A stretch of DNA of 64,000 nucleotides from Myxococcales bacterium (GTDB lineage: Bacteria; Myxococcota_A; Bradymonadia; UBA7976; UBA1532): assembly GCA_020633435.1 (NCBI GenBank), contig JACKDP010000004.1, positions 186,001 through 250,000 of the forward strand, given 5' to 3'. Shown one piece after another: positions 42,567-51,139 of the stretch. The position numbers and the translations under genes were made by a program. The notes under the pieces were generated by a model. That model saw only the letters and a list, made by a program, of their open reading frames with translations, searched no databases and had not been told where the DNA came from. Within the stretch, counting starts at the first letter, position 1. Every line of letters starts with the position of its first letter.

Positions 42567-45038
42567 ATGCCTCAAGGCTTCGACCTTCGTGCCGCTTTTC
42601 TCCTCGCGGCGGCGGGCCTCGCCGTGACGCCCGCCCACGCCGCGGCCCCGCGCCCGGCCGGCGAGCTGCTGCGCGCCATCCGGCACCTGCCGGTGGCCGG
42701 CTCGGTGCTCTACGTGGCCGCCCACCCCGATGACGAGAACACGCGCCTCATCGCGTGGCTCGTCGGCCAGCGCGGCCTGCGCACCAGCTACCTGTCGATG
42801 ACGCGGGGCGGCGGCGGCCAGAACCTCATCGGCACCGAGCAGGCCGCCCACCTGGGCCTCGTGCGGACGGGCGAGCTCCTGGCGGCGCGCAGCGTCGATG
42901 GCGCCGACCAGCGCTTCACCCGCGCCCGTGACTTCGGCTACTCCAAGGGCCCTGAGGAGACGCTTGCCATCTGGGATCGGGATGCCATCCTGAGGGATGT
43001 CGTCTTCACCGTCCGGGCCGAGCGGCCCGACGTGATCATCACCCGCTTCGAGCCCACCGGGAAGAACCACGGCCACCACACGGCCTCGGCCATCCTGGCC
43101 GCGGAGGCCTTCCAGAAGGCCGCCGATCCGGCGTTCGACCCCGGCCCCCTGTCCGCCTGGCAGGCCGACCGGCTCGTCCACAACCAGAGCCACTGGCGCA
43201 TCACGCCCGAGACGGACACCTCCGGCTGGCTGCAGGTCGACGTGGGCGCCTTCGACCCGCTCATCGGCCGCTCGTACAGCGAGGTCGCCGCGCTCTCGCG
43301 CTCCATGCACAAGAGCCAGGGCTTCGGCTCCGCGCCGCAGATCGGCCCGCAGATCGAGTACTTCACCCCCGTGGCGGGCACCCCGATCCAGGTGGGCGCC
43401 GACCTCTTCGCCGGCCTCGATCTCACGCTGGCGCGCTTCCCGGGGAGCGAGCCGCTCCTGAAGACGCTGGCCGAGCTGGCCCGCAGCTTCGACGCCACGG
43501 CGCCCCACGCCAGCCTGCCGCTCCTGGCCCGGGCCTACACCCAGGCGGGGGCGCTGCCCGACGCCCTGTGGCGGGCCCGCAAGCAGGCCGAGATCGCGGC
43601 CCTGATGGTGGACTGCGCCGGGCTCTGGCTCACGGCCCGCGCCGAGCAGCCGGCCGTCCTGCCCGGGGGCAGCGTCCCGGTCACCCTCACCCTGGTCAAC
43701 CGCTCCCCCGCCGACGTGGCCCTCGTGGCCGCTCGCCTCGATGGCGTCGCGGTCGGCGGCCCCGCCCCGCTGCCGCGCGACGAGGTGGTCACCCGCACGC
43801 AACCCCTGGAGATCAAAGCCGATCGCGCCGTCTCGGTGCCGTTCTGGCTGCGCCAGCCCCCGAGCGACGGCGGCTATGGCCTGCCCGCGGGCCTGGGCCG
43901 CGACGCGGCCGACCACGGCGCCGACGTGCAGGCCGAGATCAGCCTGACCATCGCCGGCCAGGCCCTCACGGTCGCGCTGCCGGTGGAGTACGCCTGGACG
44001 GACGCCGTGGCCGGCGAGCGGGTGCACCCGCTGGAGATCCTGCCCCCGGTCACCGCCACCTTCGACGACGCGGTCGCCCTCGTGGCCGCCGGCCAGCCGG
44101 CCCGGACGCGGGTGGTGCTGCGGGCCTCCACGCCCGCCGGGGCCCAGGGCACGCTGCGCCTCGCCGCGCCGGCCGGCTTCACCGTCCAGCCGGCCCAGGT
44201 GCCGTTCACGCTGACGGAGGCCGATCCCGAGGCCATCGTCGAGCTCACGCTCACCGCGAAGGCCGGCGCGGCCGCGGGCGCCCTCGCCGCCCAGGTCGAG
44301 GTGGCCGGCCGCAAGACGTCGTGGCGGCGGGCGGTCATCGACTACCCGCACCTGCCCCGGCGCACCCTGCTGGAGCCGTCGACGCTGCGCCTGGTGCCCA
44401 TCGACCTGAAGCGCGGCCCCGGCCGCATCGCGTACGTGCCCGGCCCCGGCGACAAAGTGGCCCAGGCCCTGCGCCAGGTGGGCTACCAGGTCGAGGAGAT
44501 CGACGAGGACGCGATCGCCACGGGCGACCTCCGGCGGTTCGACGCCGTGGTCATGGGCATCCGCGCGTACAACACGCGCCCCCGGCTGCTCGCCCTGCAC
44601 GGCCCCCTCATGGCCTACGTCGAGGGCGGCGGCCGGCTCATCGTCCAGTACAACACCAACAACCGCTTCAACCCGCTGAAGGCCGAGATCGGCCCCGAAC
44701 CCTTTGAGATCACACGGGATCGCGTCACCGACGAGGCGGCCACGATGGAGCCCGTCGACCCGGCGCACCCGGCCCTGACGACGCCCAACCGCCTCGGCCC
44801 GGCCGACTTCGCGGGCTGGGTGCAGGAGCGTGGGCTGTACTTCGCGGCCAACTGGGGCCCGGCCTACCGGCCGATCTTCCGGGCCCACGACGCGGGCGAG
44901 CCCCCGCTGGAGGGCGGCCTGCTGGTCGCGCGGCACGGCAAGGGCGTCTTCGTCTACACGGGCCTCGCGTTCTTCCGGCAGCTCCCCGCCGGCGTCCCCG
45001 GGGCCTACCGCCTCTTCGCCAACCTGCTGGCGCTCTGA
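42567..45038 (+). CDS. Exported PIG-L family deacetylase with C-terminal extension
   Basis: This 823-residue protein has a signal peptide (AAFLLAAAGLAVTPAHA). An N-terminal PIG-L/LmbE zinc deacetylase domain (about 45-260) carries AAHPDDENTRL at about residue 51 and HGHHTASA for the remaining ligands. About residues 360-590 are beta-rich, with an alpha-galactosidase NEW3-like sandwich (GGSVPVTLTLVNRSPADVAL). The end (about 615-823) resembles ThuA/glutaminase-like folds (VVMGIRAYNTRP, GGGRLIVQYNT, GKGVFVYTGLAFFRQLPAG). Family members remove N-acetyl groups from GlcNAc-like substrates; this one should act in the periplasm. It diverges from bshC over 105 bp and is coupled to a small membrane protein and a symporter. 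I recall this trio beside bshC in other phyla, but this should be checked. Confidence 0.8.
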   Translation: MPQGFDLRAAFLLAAAGLAVTPAHAAAPRPAGELLRAIRHLPVAGSVLYVAAHPDDENTRLIAWLVGQRGLRTSYLSMTRGGGGQNLIGTEQAAHLGLVRTGELLAARSVDGADQRFTRARDFGYSKGPEETLAIWDRDAILRDVVFTVRAERPDVIITRFEPTGKNHGHHTASAILAAEAFQKAADPAFDPGPLSAWQADRLVHNQSHWRITPETDTSGWLQVDVGAFDPLIGRSYSEVAALSRSMHKSQGFGSAPQIGPQIEYFTPVAGTPIQVGADLFAGLDLTLARFPGSEPLLKTLAELARSFDATAPHASLPLLARAYTQAGALPDALWRARKQAEIAALMVDCAGLWLTARAEQPAVLPGGSVPVTLTLVNRSPADVALVAARLDGVAVGGPAPLPRDEVVTRTQPLEIKADRAVSVPFWLRQPPSDGGYGLPAGLGRDAADHGADVQAEISLTIAGQALTVALPVEYAWTDAVAGERVHPLEILPPVTATFDDAVALVAAGQPARTRVVLRASTPAGAQGTLRLAAPAGFTVQPAQVPFTLTEADPEAIVELTLTAKAGAAAGALAAQVEVAGRKTSWRRAVIDYPHLPRRTLLEPSTLRLVPIDLKRGPGRIAYVPGPGDKVAQALRQVGYQVEEIDEDAIATGDLRRFDAVVMGIRAYNTRPRLLALHGPLMAYVEGGGRLIVQYNTNNRFNPLKAEIGPEPFEITRDRVTDEAATMEPVDPAHPALTTPNRLGPADFAGWVQERGLYFAANWGPAYRPIFRAHDAGEPPLEGGLLVARHGKGVFVYTGLAFFRQLPAGVPGAYRLFANLLAL

Positions 45039-45160
45039 TGGCGGCGCCCGAGGATCCGCCGCCGCTGCTCGGCACCTGGCCGCGGCTCTACGCCCTCGTG
45101 CTGCTCAACCTGGCCCTCATGGTGCTGGGGTTCTGGCTGTTCGAGCGGGTGTTCGGATGA
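45038..45160 (+). CDS. 40-residue single-pass membrane protein
   Basis: This small gene sits between the PIG-L deacetylase and the symporter. Its ATG at 45038 shares a base with the upstream stop (TGATG), and its TGA at 45158-45160 overlaps the symporter ATG (ATGA). Coupling on both sides and normal codon use argue that it is real. The product begins MAAPEDPPPLLGTWPRLYAL and ends in one hydrophobic helix (about residues 17-37). It may be a small symporter subunit, as short companion proteins are known for several sodium:solute symporters, but no family could be assigned. The proline-rich N-terminus is probably cytoplasmic. Confidence 0.75.
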   Translation: MAAPEDPPPLLGTWPRLYALVLLNLALMVLGFWLFERVFG

Positions 45161-46872
45161 GCAGCCTCGACTGGATCATCCTGCTCGGCACCCTGGCCTT
45201 CATCGTGGTCTGGGGGGTCTGGAAGACGCGCGGCGTGTCCACGGCCCAGGAGTACCTGCGCGGCACCGACCTGCGCTGGCCCACCATCGGCCTGTCCATC
45301 ATGGCCACCCAGGCCAGCGCCATCACGTTCCTGTCGGTGCCCGGCCAGGCCTACGAAGATGGCATGCGCTTCGTGCAGTTCTACTTCGGGCTGCCCATCG
45401 CGATGGTCATCATCTGCGTCGTCTTCGTGCCCATCTACTACCGGCTCAACGTGATGACGGCGTACGCGTACCTGGAGCAGCGCTTCGACACGAAGGTGCG
45501 CGTCCTGGCCGCCCTGCTCTTCATGGTGGGCCGGGGCCTCGCGGCCGGCATCTCCATCTACGCGCCGGCCATCATCTTGAGCTCGCTGCTGGGCTGGTCG
45601 CTGAACGCCATGACGCTGCTCATGGGCAGCGCGGTCATCCTCTACACGGTCAGCGGCGGGGCCAAGGCCGTCAGCCAGACCCAGAAGCAGCAGATGGTCG
45701 TCATCCTGGCGGGCATCCTCATCGCGGCGGTGGTCATCGCCTACCGCCTGCCCGACGACGTGAGCGTGGCCACCGCCACCTCCCTCGCGGGCGCCCTCGG
45801 CCGCGTCAACCCCGTCGACTTCAGCTTCAACTTCGACAGCCGCTACACCTTCTGGTCGGGCATCACGGGCGGCCTCTTCCTGGCGCTCTCGTACTTCGGC
45901 ACCGACCAGTCCCAGGTGCAGCGCTACCTCGGCGGCCGCTCCATGGCAGAGAGCCGGCTGGGGCTGCTCTTCAACGGCATCCTCAAGATCCCGATGCAGT
46001 TCCTGATTCTGTTCATCGGGGTGCTGGTCTTCGCCTTCTACCTCTTCGAGCGGCCGCCGGTGTTCTTCAACGGCCCCACGCTGGAGGCGGCGCGGCAGTC
46101 GGCCCAGGGGCCGGCGCTGGCCGAGGTGGAGGCCCGCTGGGCGAGCACGTTCGACGCCCGCCGCGACCAGGCCGTGGCCCTCGCCGCCGCCCTGGCCGAT
46201 GACGACGCCGCCGCCGAGGCCCAGGCCCGCGCCGGCCTGCTCGCGGCCCAGGCCGAGCTCGACGGCGTGCGCGCCGAGGCCAAGGCCCTGATCAAGCAGG
46301 CGGTGCCGGCGGCGGAGCTCAAGGACAGCGACTACATCTTCGTGTCGTTCGTGCTGAAGTACCTGCCGCCCGGCCTCATCGGGCTGCTGCTGGCGGTCAT
46401 CCTCTCGGCCGCCATGAGCAGCACGGCCAGCGAGCTCAACGCCCTCGGATCCACCACCGTGGTCGACCTGTACCAGCGGCTCTGGCGGCCCGGGGCCAGC
46501 GACCGCCACATCCTGCGGGCCAGCAAGCTGTTCACCGTGTTCTGGGGCCTGGTGGCCATGGCCTTCGCCGCCTTCGCCGCGCTGGTCGACAACCTCATCC
46601 AGGCCGTCAACATCCTCGGGTCCATCTTCTACGGCGTCATCCTGGGCATCTTCCTGGTGGCGTTCTTCCTGAAGTGGGTCCGCGCGACGCCCGCGTTCCT
46701 GGCCGCCCTGGTGGCCCAGACCGGGGTGATCGTCCTGTATTTCGTCAGTGATATCGGGTTCTTGTGGTTCAACGTGATCGGGTGTGCCCTCGTCGTCGGC
46801 GCCGCGGCGCTGCTCCAGGCCGTGTGGCCTGGGGGCTCCCCGACCCCTGCTCCCCTGGAGGAAACGACCTGA
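45157..46872 (+). CDS. Sodium:solute symporter (SSS family)
   Basis: This 571-residue polytopic membrane protein has about 13 helices. Family signatures include SIMATQASAITFLSVPGQAY near residue 45, where helix 1 is broken for substrate and sodium, TVSGGAKAVSQTQKQQMVVI at about 165, and ALSYFGTDQSQVQRYLGGRS at about 245. A soluble helical insertion of about 85 residues (about 305-390; ALAEVEARWAST, QAELDGVRAEAKAL) separates two helices. This insert occurs in an SSS subgroup and may form a cytoplasmic or periplasmic hairpin. The solute is unknown. Coupling to an exported deacetylase suggests uptake of a deacetylated amino sugar or of the released product. DUF2911 follows with TGATG overlap. 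Confidence 0.88.
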   Translation: MSSLDWIILLGTLAFIVVWGVWKTRGVSTAQEYLRGTDLRWPTIGLSIMATQASAITFLSVPGQAYEDGMRFVQFYFGLPIAMVIICVVFVPIYYRLNVMTAYAYLEQRFDTKVRVLAALLFMVGRGLAAGISIYAPAIILSSLLGWSLNAMTLLMGSAVILYTVSGGAKAVSQTQKQQMVVILAGILIAAVVIAYRLPDDVSVATATSLAGALGRVNPVDFSFNFDSRYTFWSGITGGLFLALSYFGTDQSQVQRYLGGRSMAESRLGLLFNGILKIPMQFLILFIGVLVFAFYLFERPPVFFNGPTLEAARQSAQGPALAEVEARWASTFDARRDQAVALAAALADDDAAAEAQARAGLLAAQAELDGVRAEAKALIKQAVPAAELKDSDYIFVSFVLKYLPPGLIGLLLAVILSAAMSSTASELNALGSTTVVDLYQRLWRPGASDRHILRASKLFTVFWGLVAMAFAAFAALVDNLIQAVNILGSIFYGVILGIFLVAFFLKWVRATPAFLAALVAQTGVIVLYFVSDIGFLWFNVIGCALVVGAAALLQAVWPGGSPTPAPLEETT

Positions 46873-47693
46873 TGCGTCGCCTCGTGCTCCTGTCCACCCT
46901 GCTCGCCCTGCCCGCCCTCGCCCAGGATCTGGAGCTGCCCACCTTGAGCCCCCGGGCCGAGGTCAAGCAGCAGGTGGGCGTCACCTGGGTCACCGTCAAC
47001 TACTCGAGCCCCGGCGTGAAGGGCCGCACCGTCTACGGCGAGCTCGTCCCGTTTGGCACCCTCTGGCGGACGGGCGCCAACGGCGCCACCACCATCGAGC
47101 TCAGCGGGGACGCCACCATCGGCGGCCAGGCCGTCCCGGCCGGCAAGTACGCGATCTTCACCATCCCCGGCCAGACCGAGTGGACCGTCATCATCAACAA
47201 GAACCCCAACCAGGGCGGCACCGGCAGCTACGACCAGAAGCTGGACCAGGCGCGGTTCACCGCGAAGCCCGAAGCCGTGCCCACCCGGGAGCGCCTGACG
47301 TTCCTGTTCAGCGACACGACCGACGCCGCGGCCAGCCTCGACCTGGACTGGGCCGGCACCCGCGTGCGCCTGCCCATCACCGTGGCCACGGCCGCCAACG
47401 CCAAGGCCAACATCGGCGACTTCAGCAAGAAGTCGAGCCGGGCCCTGGCCAACGCCGCCCGCTACCTCGCCGATGACGCGAAGGACGTGGACGGCGCCCT
47501 GAAGCTCATCGACTCCTCCCTCGCCGTCGACGTGACGTGGTTCAACACCTGGCTCAAGGCCGACTTCCTGGCTCGCAAGGGCGACAAGAAGGCCGCGCTG
47601 GCGCTGGCCGAGAAGGCCTACGCCCTCGGCAAGGACGACAAGGGCTTCTTCTACAAGGATCGCGTCGAGAAGGCCCTCAAGGACTGGAAGTAG
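46872..47693 (+). CDS. DUF2911 periplasmic protein
   Basis: This encodes 273 residues from ATG 46872, behind GGAGGAAACGACC, overlapping the symporter stop (TGATG). It has a signal peptide (LLSTLLALPALAQ). Residues 25-190 match DUF2911, with the typical core VTVNYSSPGVKGRTVYGEL, the segment LWRTGANGATTIE, and AGKYAIFTIPGQTEWTVIIN. The C-terminal 80 residues are helical and TPR-like (DGALKLIDSSLAVD and GDKKAALALAEKAY). The biochemical function of DUF2911 is unknown. It is the last gene of the four-gene operon with the PIG-L enzyme and symporter. Its 3' end overlaps the convergent lpxC by 17 bp. Confidence 0.85.
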   Translation: MRRLVLLSTLLALPALAQDLELPTLSPRAEVKQQVGVTWVTVNYSSPGVKGRTVYGELVPFGTLWRTGANGATTIELSGDATIGGQAVPAGKYAIFTIPGQTEWTVIINKNPNQGGTGSYDQKLDQARFTAKPEAVPTRERLTFLFSDTTDAAASLDLDWAGTRVRLPITVATAANAKANIGDFSKKSSRALANAARYLADDAKDVDGALKLIDSSLAVDVTWFNTWLKADFLARKGDKKAALALAEKAYALGKDDKGFFYKDRVEKALKDWK

Positions 47694-48510
47694 CCGCCCG
47701 CACCGCCCGCACGCAGGCGTGGTGGAGGGCGTGCCCGGCGCGGTGCGCCACCACCCGCGCCTGCAACCACTCGCCCAGCAACGCCAGATCCCCCAGTAGA
47801 TCCAGTAGCTTGTGCCGGGCCGGCTCGTCCGGCCCCCGTAGGCCGCCCGGGTTCAGGCACCGCCCCGCGTCGTCGAAGACCACCGTGTTCGCCAGGCTCG
47901 CGCCCCGCGCGAGGCCCTGGGCCCGAAGGCGCTCGGCGTCGCGCAGGAAGCCGAAGGTGCGGGCGTCCGCGCAGGCCGCCGGGTCGTCGGCGGTCAGGGG
48001 GCCGAGGCCGGGGAAGTCGACGTGGACGGCCGCCGAGAACGCGGGGGCCGGCGTCACCTCCACGTAGCCCTCGGCGCCGCCCACCCGCACGGGGGTCGCG
48101 AGGCGCAGGACGCTGCGCGCGCCGCCGTGGGGCTGCGGCGCGAGGACTGCGAGCCAGGGCGCGGCGCTGCCGTCGAGGATGGGCACCTCGCCCCCCTCCA
48201 CCTCGATGGCCACGTCGTCGATGCCCGCCAGGACGAGGGCCGCGAGCAGGTGCTCCACGACGCGGACGGGGCCGGTCGGGGTGCGCAGCGTGGTGGCCAG
48301 GGCCGCCGACGCCACCTGATCGAGGGTCGCGGGGACGCCGTGGATCGTGCGCCCCTGGCCGGGCGCGGCCGGCCACAGCGTCGCGCGGCAGGGTCCGCCC
48401 CCGTGCAGGCCCACCCCGGCGAGGGACACCGACGCGGCGATGGTCTGGCGGCCGGGCGGTTGTGCTGGAGTCGAGGGGACGGCGCTTCTAGGATGGGGCG
48501 ACCAAGGCAT
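47677..48510 (-). CDS. lpxC: LpxC, UDP-3-O-acyl-GlcNAc deacetylase
   Basis: This 277-residue zinc enzyme catalyses the committed step of lipid A synthesis. Key motifs are SLAGVGLHGG near residue 30, VEHLLAALVLAGI with the zinc His, VPILDGSAAPWL, TFGFL, and RHKLLDLLGDLALLG with the second His and the Asp ligand, then AHRAGHALHH with the catalytic His. It is slightly shorter than the usual 300 residues but complete. ATG 48510 was chosen; no clear ribosome site precedes it, and the 16-bp gap to the divergent SUMF1-like gene means the two promoters must overlap. Its presence shows that the organism makes an LPS-type outer membrane. It is not with the usual ftsZ/mur genes. Confidence 0.92.
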   Translation of the reverse strand: MPWSPHPRSAVPSTPAQPPGRQTIAASVSLAGVGLHGGGPCRATLWPAAPGQGRTIHGVPATLDQVASAALATTLRTPTGPVRVVEHLLAALVLAGIDDVAIEVEGGEVPILDGSAAPWLAVLAPQPHGGARSVLRLATPVRVGGAEGYVEVTPAPAFSAAVHVDFPGLGPLTADDPAACADARTFGFLRDAERLRAQGLARGASLANTVVFDDAGRCLNPGGLRGPDEPARHKLLDLLGDLALLGEWLQARVVAHRAGHALHHACVRAVRAATSSP

Positions 48511-48526
48511 CGAGGGAGGATACCGG

Positions 48527-49333
48527 ATGCGCCGACTCGGAGGAGCGCTCCTGATCGCGCTGCTGGCCCAGGGCTGCGACGATGGGGGTGGCGAGGCCGC
48601 CCAGAGCGGGGACGCGGGCCCCGTGGCGGACGCCGGGGAGCCCTTCGCCTGCAACGTCGCGAAGCGCCGGGCCGAGCTGGCCGATCCGCCGGCGCTGCTG
48701 GCCTGCGACGGCGCCCCCGAGACGGTCACCGTGGGCAGCCTCGAGGTCTTCAAGTACGAGGCCAGCCACCCGCTCGCCTCGGCGGACGTCGCCTTCCCCT
48801 GCGCCGACGAGCGCGAGGTCGACTTCGCGGCGCCCGAGGTCCCCACGGAGCCCTGCTCGCTGGCCGGCGTCCGGCCGTGGCACACGGTGAAGTGGGAGGA
48901 CGCGGACGCCGCCTGCAAGGCCATCGGCTGGCGGCTGTGCTCGTCGGCGGAGCTGGTGCGCACCTGCGGCGGCGAGGAGGGCTTCACCTTCGCCTACGGC
49001 GGCACCTTCCAGGCCGGCAAGTGCAACGTGCGCGAGGCCTTCCGCCCCGAGGGCGCCGAGACGGCCAGCGAGGCCCCGACGGGGTACTTCACGGAGTGCG
49101 AGAGCCCGAGCGGCGCCTTCGACGTGAACGGCAACCTGTGGGAGTGGACCAACGACCGCGACGAGGCCGACAGCCGGGCGCGGCAGTACCAGGGCGCCGG
49201 CTGGCGCACCATCGCCCAGCGCCACCAGGACGCCAACCAGGCCTGCGGCACCGAGACGCTGCTGCGCGGCTTCAGCGCCCCCAGCTTCGCCAACCGCGAC
49301 GTGGGCTTCCGCTGCTGCCGCTCGGCGCAGTAG
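48527..49333 (+). CDS. SUMF1/FGE-like lipoprotein
   Basis: This 268-residue protein starts at ATG 48527 behind GAGGGAGGATACC and has a lipobox at LLAQGC (Cys at about residue 17) followed by a DDGGG linker. Residues 110-265 resemble the formylglycine-generating-enzyme fold: WEDADAACKAIGWRLCSSAE, DVNGNLWEWTND, then LLRGFSAPSF and DVGFRCC. The Cys pair that converts sulfatase Cys to formylglycine is not visible, so it is probably not a sulfatase activator. Related FGE-fold proteins bind sugars or act in secondary metabolism. Eight or more Cys suggest disulfides. It is likely periplasmic or surface exposed. It is 13 bp upstream of a TPR membrane protein gene. Confidence 0.75.
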   Translation: MRRLGGALLIALLAQGCDDGGGEAAQSGDAGPVADAGEPFACNVAKRRAELADPPALLACDGAPETVTVGSLEVFKYEASHPLASADVAFPCADEREVDFAAPEVPTEPCSLAGVRPWHTVKWEDADAACKAIGWRLCSSAELVRTCGGEEGFTFAYGGTFQAGKCNVREAFRPEGAETASEAPTGYFTECESPSGAFDVNGNLWEWTNDRDEADSRARQYQGAGWRTIAQRHQDANQACGTETLLRGFSAPSFANRDVGFRCCRSAQ

Positions 49334-49345
49334 GCCGGGGGCGGC

Positions 49346-50092
49346 ATGAAGGTCGAGGTCCAGTACCGCTGGCTGCTCCTGCTGGGGTCAGCGGGTGTCC
49401 TCTATACGCTGCGCAACCACCGGATCGCGCTGGCGATCTACGTGGCCGCGGTGGTCATCGGCGTCGCCCTGTACGCGTTCTGGCTGCCGCGGCGCGTCGC
49501 CATCGCGGAGCGGCGGTTCAGCCGTGACGCGCTCAAGCACCTGACCCTGAACGACTTTTCGGGCCTCGACGCGTTGGCGCGGCGGCAGTGGCTCATCCGG
49601 CGGTTCGGGCGGCGGCACCTGGTCCCGGACACCCTCGCGGTGGCGGCGGCGGCTTCGGGCAACCACGGGGCGGCGCGCAGCCTGTTCCTGGAGGCCCTGC
49701 AGACGGCGCCCGCGGACGAGCGGCTGCGCATCGAGCTGAACCTGGCCAGCAGCGAGCAGAAGCTGGGCGAGCTCTCGGCGGCGGAGGGGCGGCTGCGCAG
49801 CATCCTGGCGCGGCGGCCGGGCCTCGGCGCGGCCCAGGCCAGCCTGGGGCGGGTGCTGGTGACGCGGGGCGAGGAGCTCGGCGAGGCCGCGGCGCTGCTC
49901 GAGGCCGCGGCGGAGTCGTGCGACCCGCGGGAGCTGCCGGCGGTGCACCTCGCCCGGGCCGAGGCGCTGGCCCGATCCGGTCAGCCCGGGGCAGACGCGG
50001 CGCTCGCCTCGGCGCGCGCCGCGGGGGCGCCCGAGGCCGAGCTGGAGCGCGTCGGGCGCCTGGCCAGCAGCCAGTCCGCCACCCGCGGGTAG
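49346..50092 (+). CDS. TPR-repeat membrane protein
   Basis: This encodes 248 residues from ATG 49346. Two hydrophobic helices lie near the N-terminus (about 9-22, LLLLGSAGVLYTL, and 28-46, ALAIYVAAVVIGVALYAF). They are followed by a soluble helical domain with TPR-like pairs (NHGAARSLFLEALQTAPAD, LGELSAAEGRLRSILARRPG and LPAVHLARAEALARSG). It likely sits in the inner membrane with the TPR domain in the cytoplasm, binding an unknown partner. The last 112 bp overlap the 3' end of the convergent alpha/beta hydrolase gene, so the final 36 residues (Ala/Ser-rich) may be poorly constrained. Confidence 0.65.
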   Translation: MKVEVQYRWLLLLGSAGVLYTLRNHRIALAIYVAAVVIGVALYAFWLPRRVAIAERRFSRDALKHLTLNDFSGLDALARRQWLIRRFGRRHLVPDTLAVAAAASGNHGAARSLFLEALQTAPADERLRIELNLASSEQKLGELSAAEGRLRSILARRPGLGAAQASLGRVLVTRGEELGEAAALLEAAAESCDPRELPAVHLARAEALARSGQPGADAALASARAAGAPEAELERVGRLASSQSATRG

Positions 50093-51138
50093 ATCAAGCG
50101 GGGGGCCGCGGCCCCGACCATCAGATCCAGGTGCCCGAAGCCCATGCCCTCCTCGTGGCCGACGACGCACTCGGTGGCGTCCTCGCAGCCCACGAGGTGC
50201 ACGGCCGCCACCACGGACGCGGGCGGGGCCACGCGGTCGTGGGAGCCGGCGATGGCCAGCACCGGCACCGCCGACGCGCCGAGGGCCTCATGCCCGCGGG
50301 CGGCGGGCAGGCCGTCGAAGCCGATGGACCGCACCACGTTGTCGGCGAACTCGTCGAGGAGCTGGCGCGGCACGTCCTCGACCACCTCCACCATGAAGTG
50401 GCGCAGCACGCGGGGGGGCGTGTTGGGCGCGAAGACGAAGAGCGTCTCGGGCCAGGTGCGGATCCAGCCGGCCAGGGGGGCGACCAGGTTGCAGAGGCGG
50501 CCAAGGCGGACGACGGGCCAGCCGCGCAGGAACTTGTCGAGGACGACGGTGTGCAGGCGGCCGAGCAGCTCGCGGTGGGGCGAGAAGTCGGCGGGGCTGC
50601 CCAGGGCCACGATGCCGGCCAGGTGCTCGCCCATGGCCGGGTGCAGGCTGAGCTGGTAGCCCACCAGGCCGCCCATGGAGTGCCCGACCCAGAGCACGCG
50701 GCTGTGCCCGGTGGCGCGCAGGACGTGCTGCACGGCGGCGGGGGCGTCCTGGTGGGCGTAGGCCCCGAAGCCATAGCCGAAGCCGCGCCCGAAGAAGCCG
50801 GGACGCTCGCTCGCCCCGGTGCCGCGGGGATCGATCATCCACACGTCGAAGCCCAGGCCCGCCAGGTGGCGGGCGAGGCTGTGCTCGCGGTCGAAGTCGA
50901 AGAGGCGGCCGTTGCAGGCCAGCCCGGGGAAGCACACCACCGGCTCGCCGTGAGCGGGCCCGGCGGCCGTCGGCCGGACGCGGGCCAGGGCGATGCGCCA
51001 GCCGTCGGCCGTCTCGACGAAGTGGCGCTCATCGGGGAACCAGGGGCGGGTGTAGTACCAGCGCCAGAACATCTGGTGGCCGGCGACGAGCGCCACCGTC
51101 ACCACCACCACCGCGAAGACGTACGCCAGGGTCGCCAT
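49981..51138 (-). CDS. Membrane-anchored alpha/beta hydrolase
   Basis: This 385-residue protein has an N-terminal membrane anchor (about 3-20, TLAYVFAVVVVTVALVAG). An alpha/beta-hydrolase fold follows. It shows CFPGLACNGRLFDF for the oxyanion region, DVWMIDPRGTGAS, the nucleophile elbow VLWVGHSMGGLVGY at about residue 150, the acidic residue in AIAGSHDRVAPP and the likely catalytic His in GFGHLDLMVG. The layout resembles PHA synthase-like and lipase families. The C-terminal 25 residues are Ser/Ala-rich and lie in the overlap with the opposite-strand TPR gene. The substrate is unknown. The start of this gene is 1 bp from the stop of the HtrA-like gene upstream, so it is probably cotranscribed with htrA and DUF1844. 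Confidence 0.8.
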   Translation of the reverse strand: MATLAYVFAVVVVTVALVAGHQMFWRWYYTRPWFPDERHFVETADGWRIALARVRPTAAGPAHGEPVVCFPGLACNGRLFDFDREHSLARHLAGLGFDVWMIDPRGTGASERPGFFGRGFGYGFGAYAHQDAPAAVQHVLRATGHSRVLWVGHSMGGLVGYQLSLHPAMGEHLAGIVALGSPADFSPHRELLGRLHTVVLDKFLRGWPVVRLGRLCNLVAPLAGWIRTWPETLFVFAPNTPPRVLRHFMVEVVEDVPRQLLDEFADNVVRSIGFDGLPAARGHEALGASAVPVLAIAGSHDRVAPPASVVAAVHLVGCEDATECVVGHEEGMGFGHLDLMVGAAAPRLIYPRVADWLLARRPTRSSSASGAPAARAEASAASAPG

Positions 51139-51139
51139 G

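Noticed and set aside
42308..44936. Extension of the bshC frame upstream through the PIG-L gene to 44936
   Set aside because: The frame stays open only because of high GC. BshC homology begins at about 42461, and the PIG-L gene on the plus strand is well supported.
48588..49060. Sulfatase-activating enzyme function for the SUMF1-like lipoprotein
   Set aside because: The fold is present, but the active-site Cys pair of formylglycine-generating enzymes is not visible and no sulfatase gene is near.
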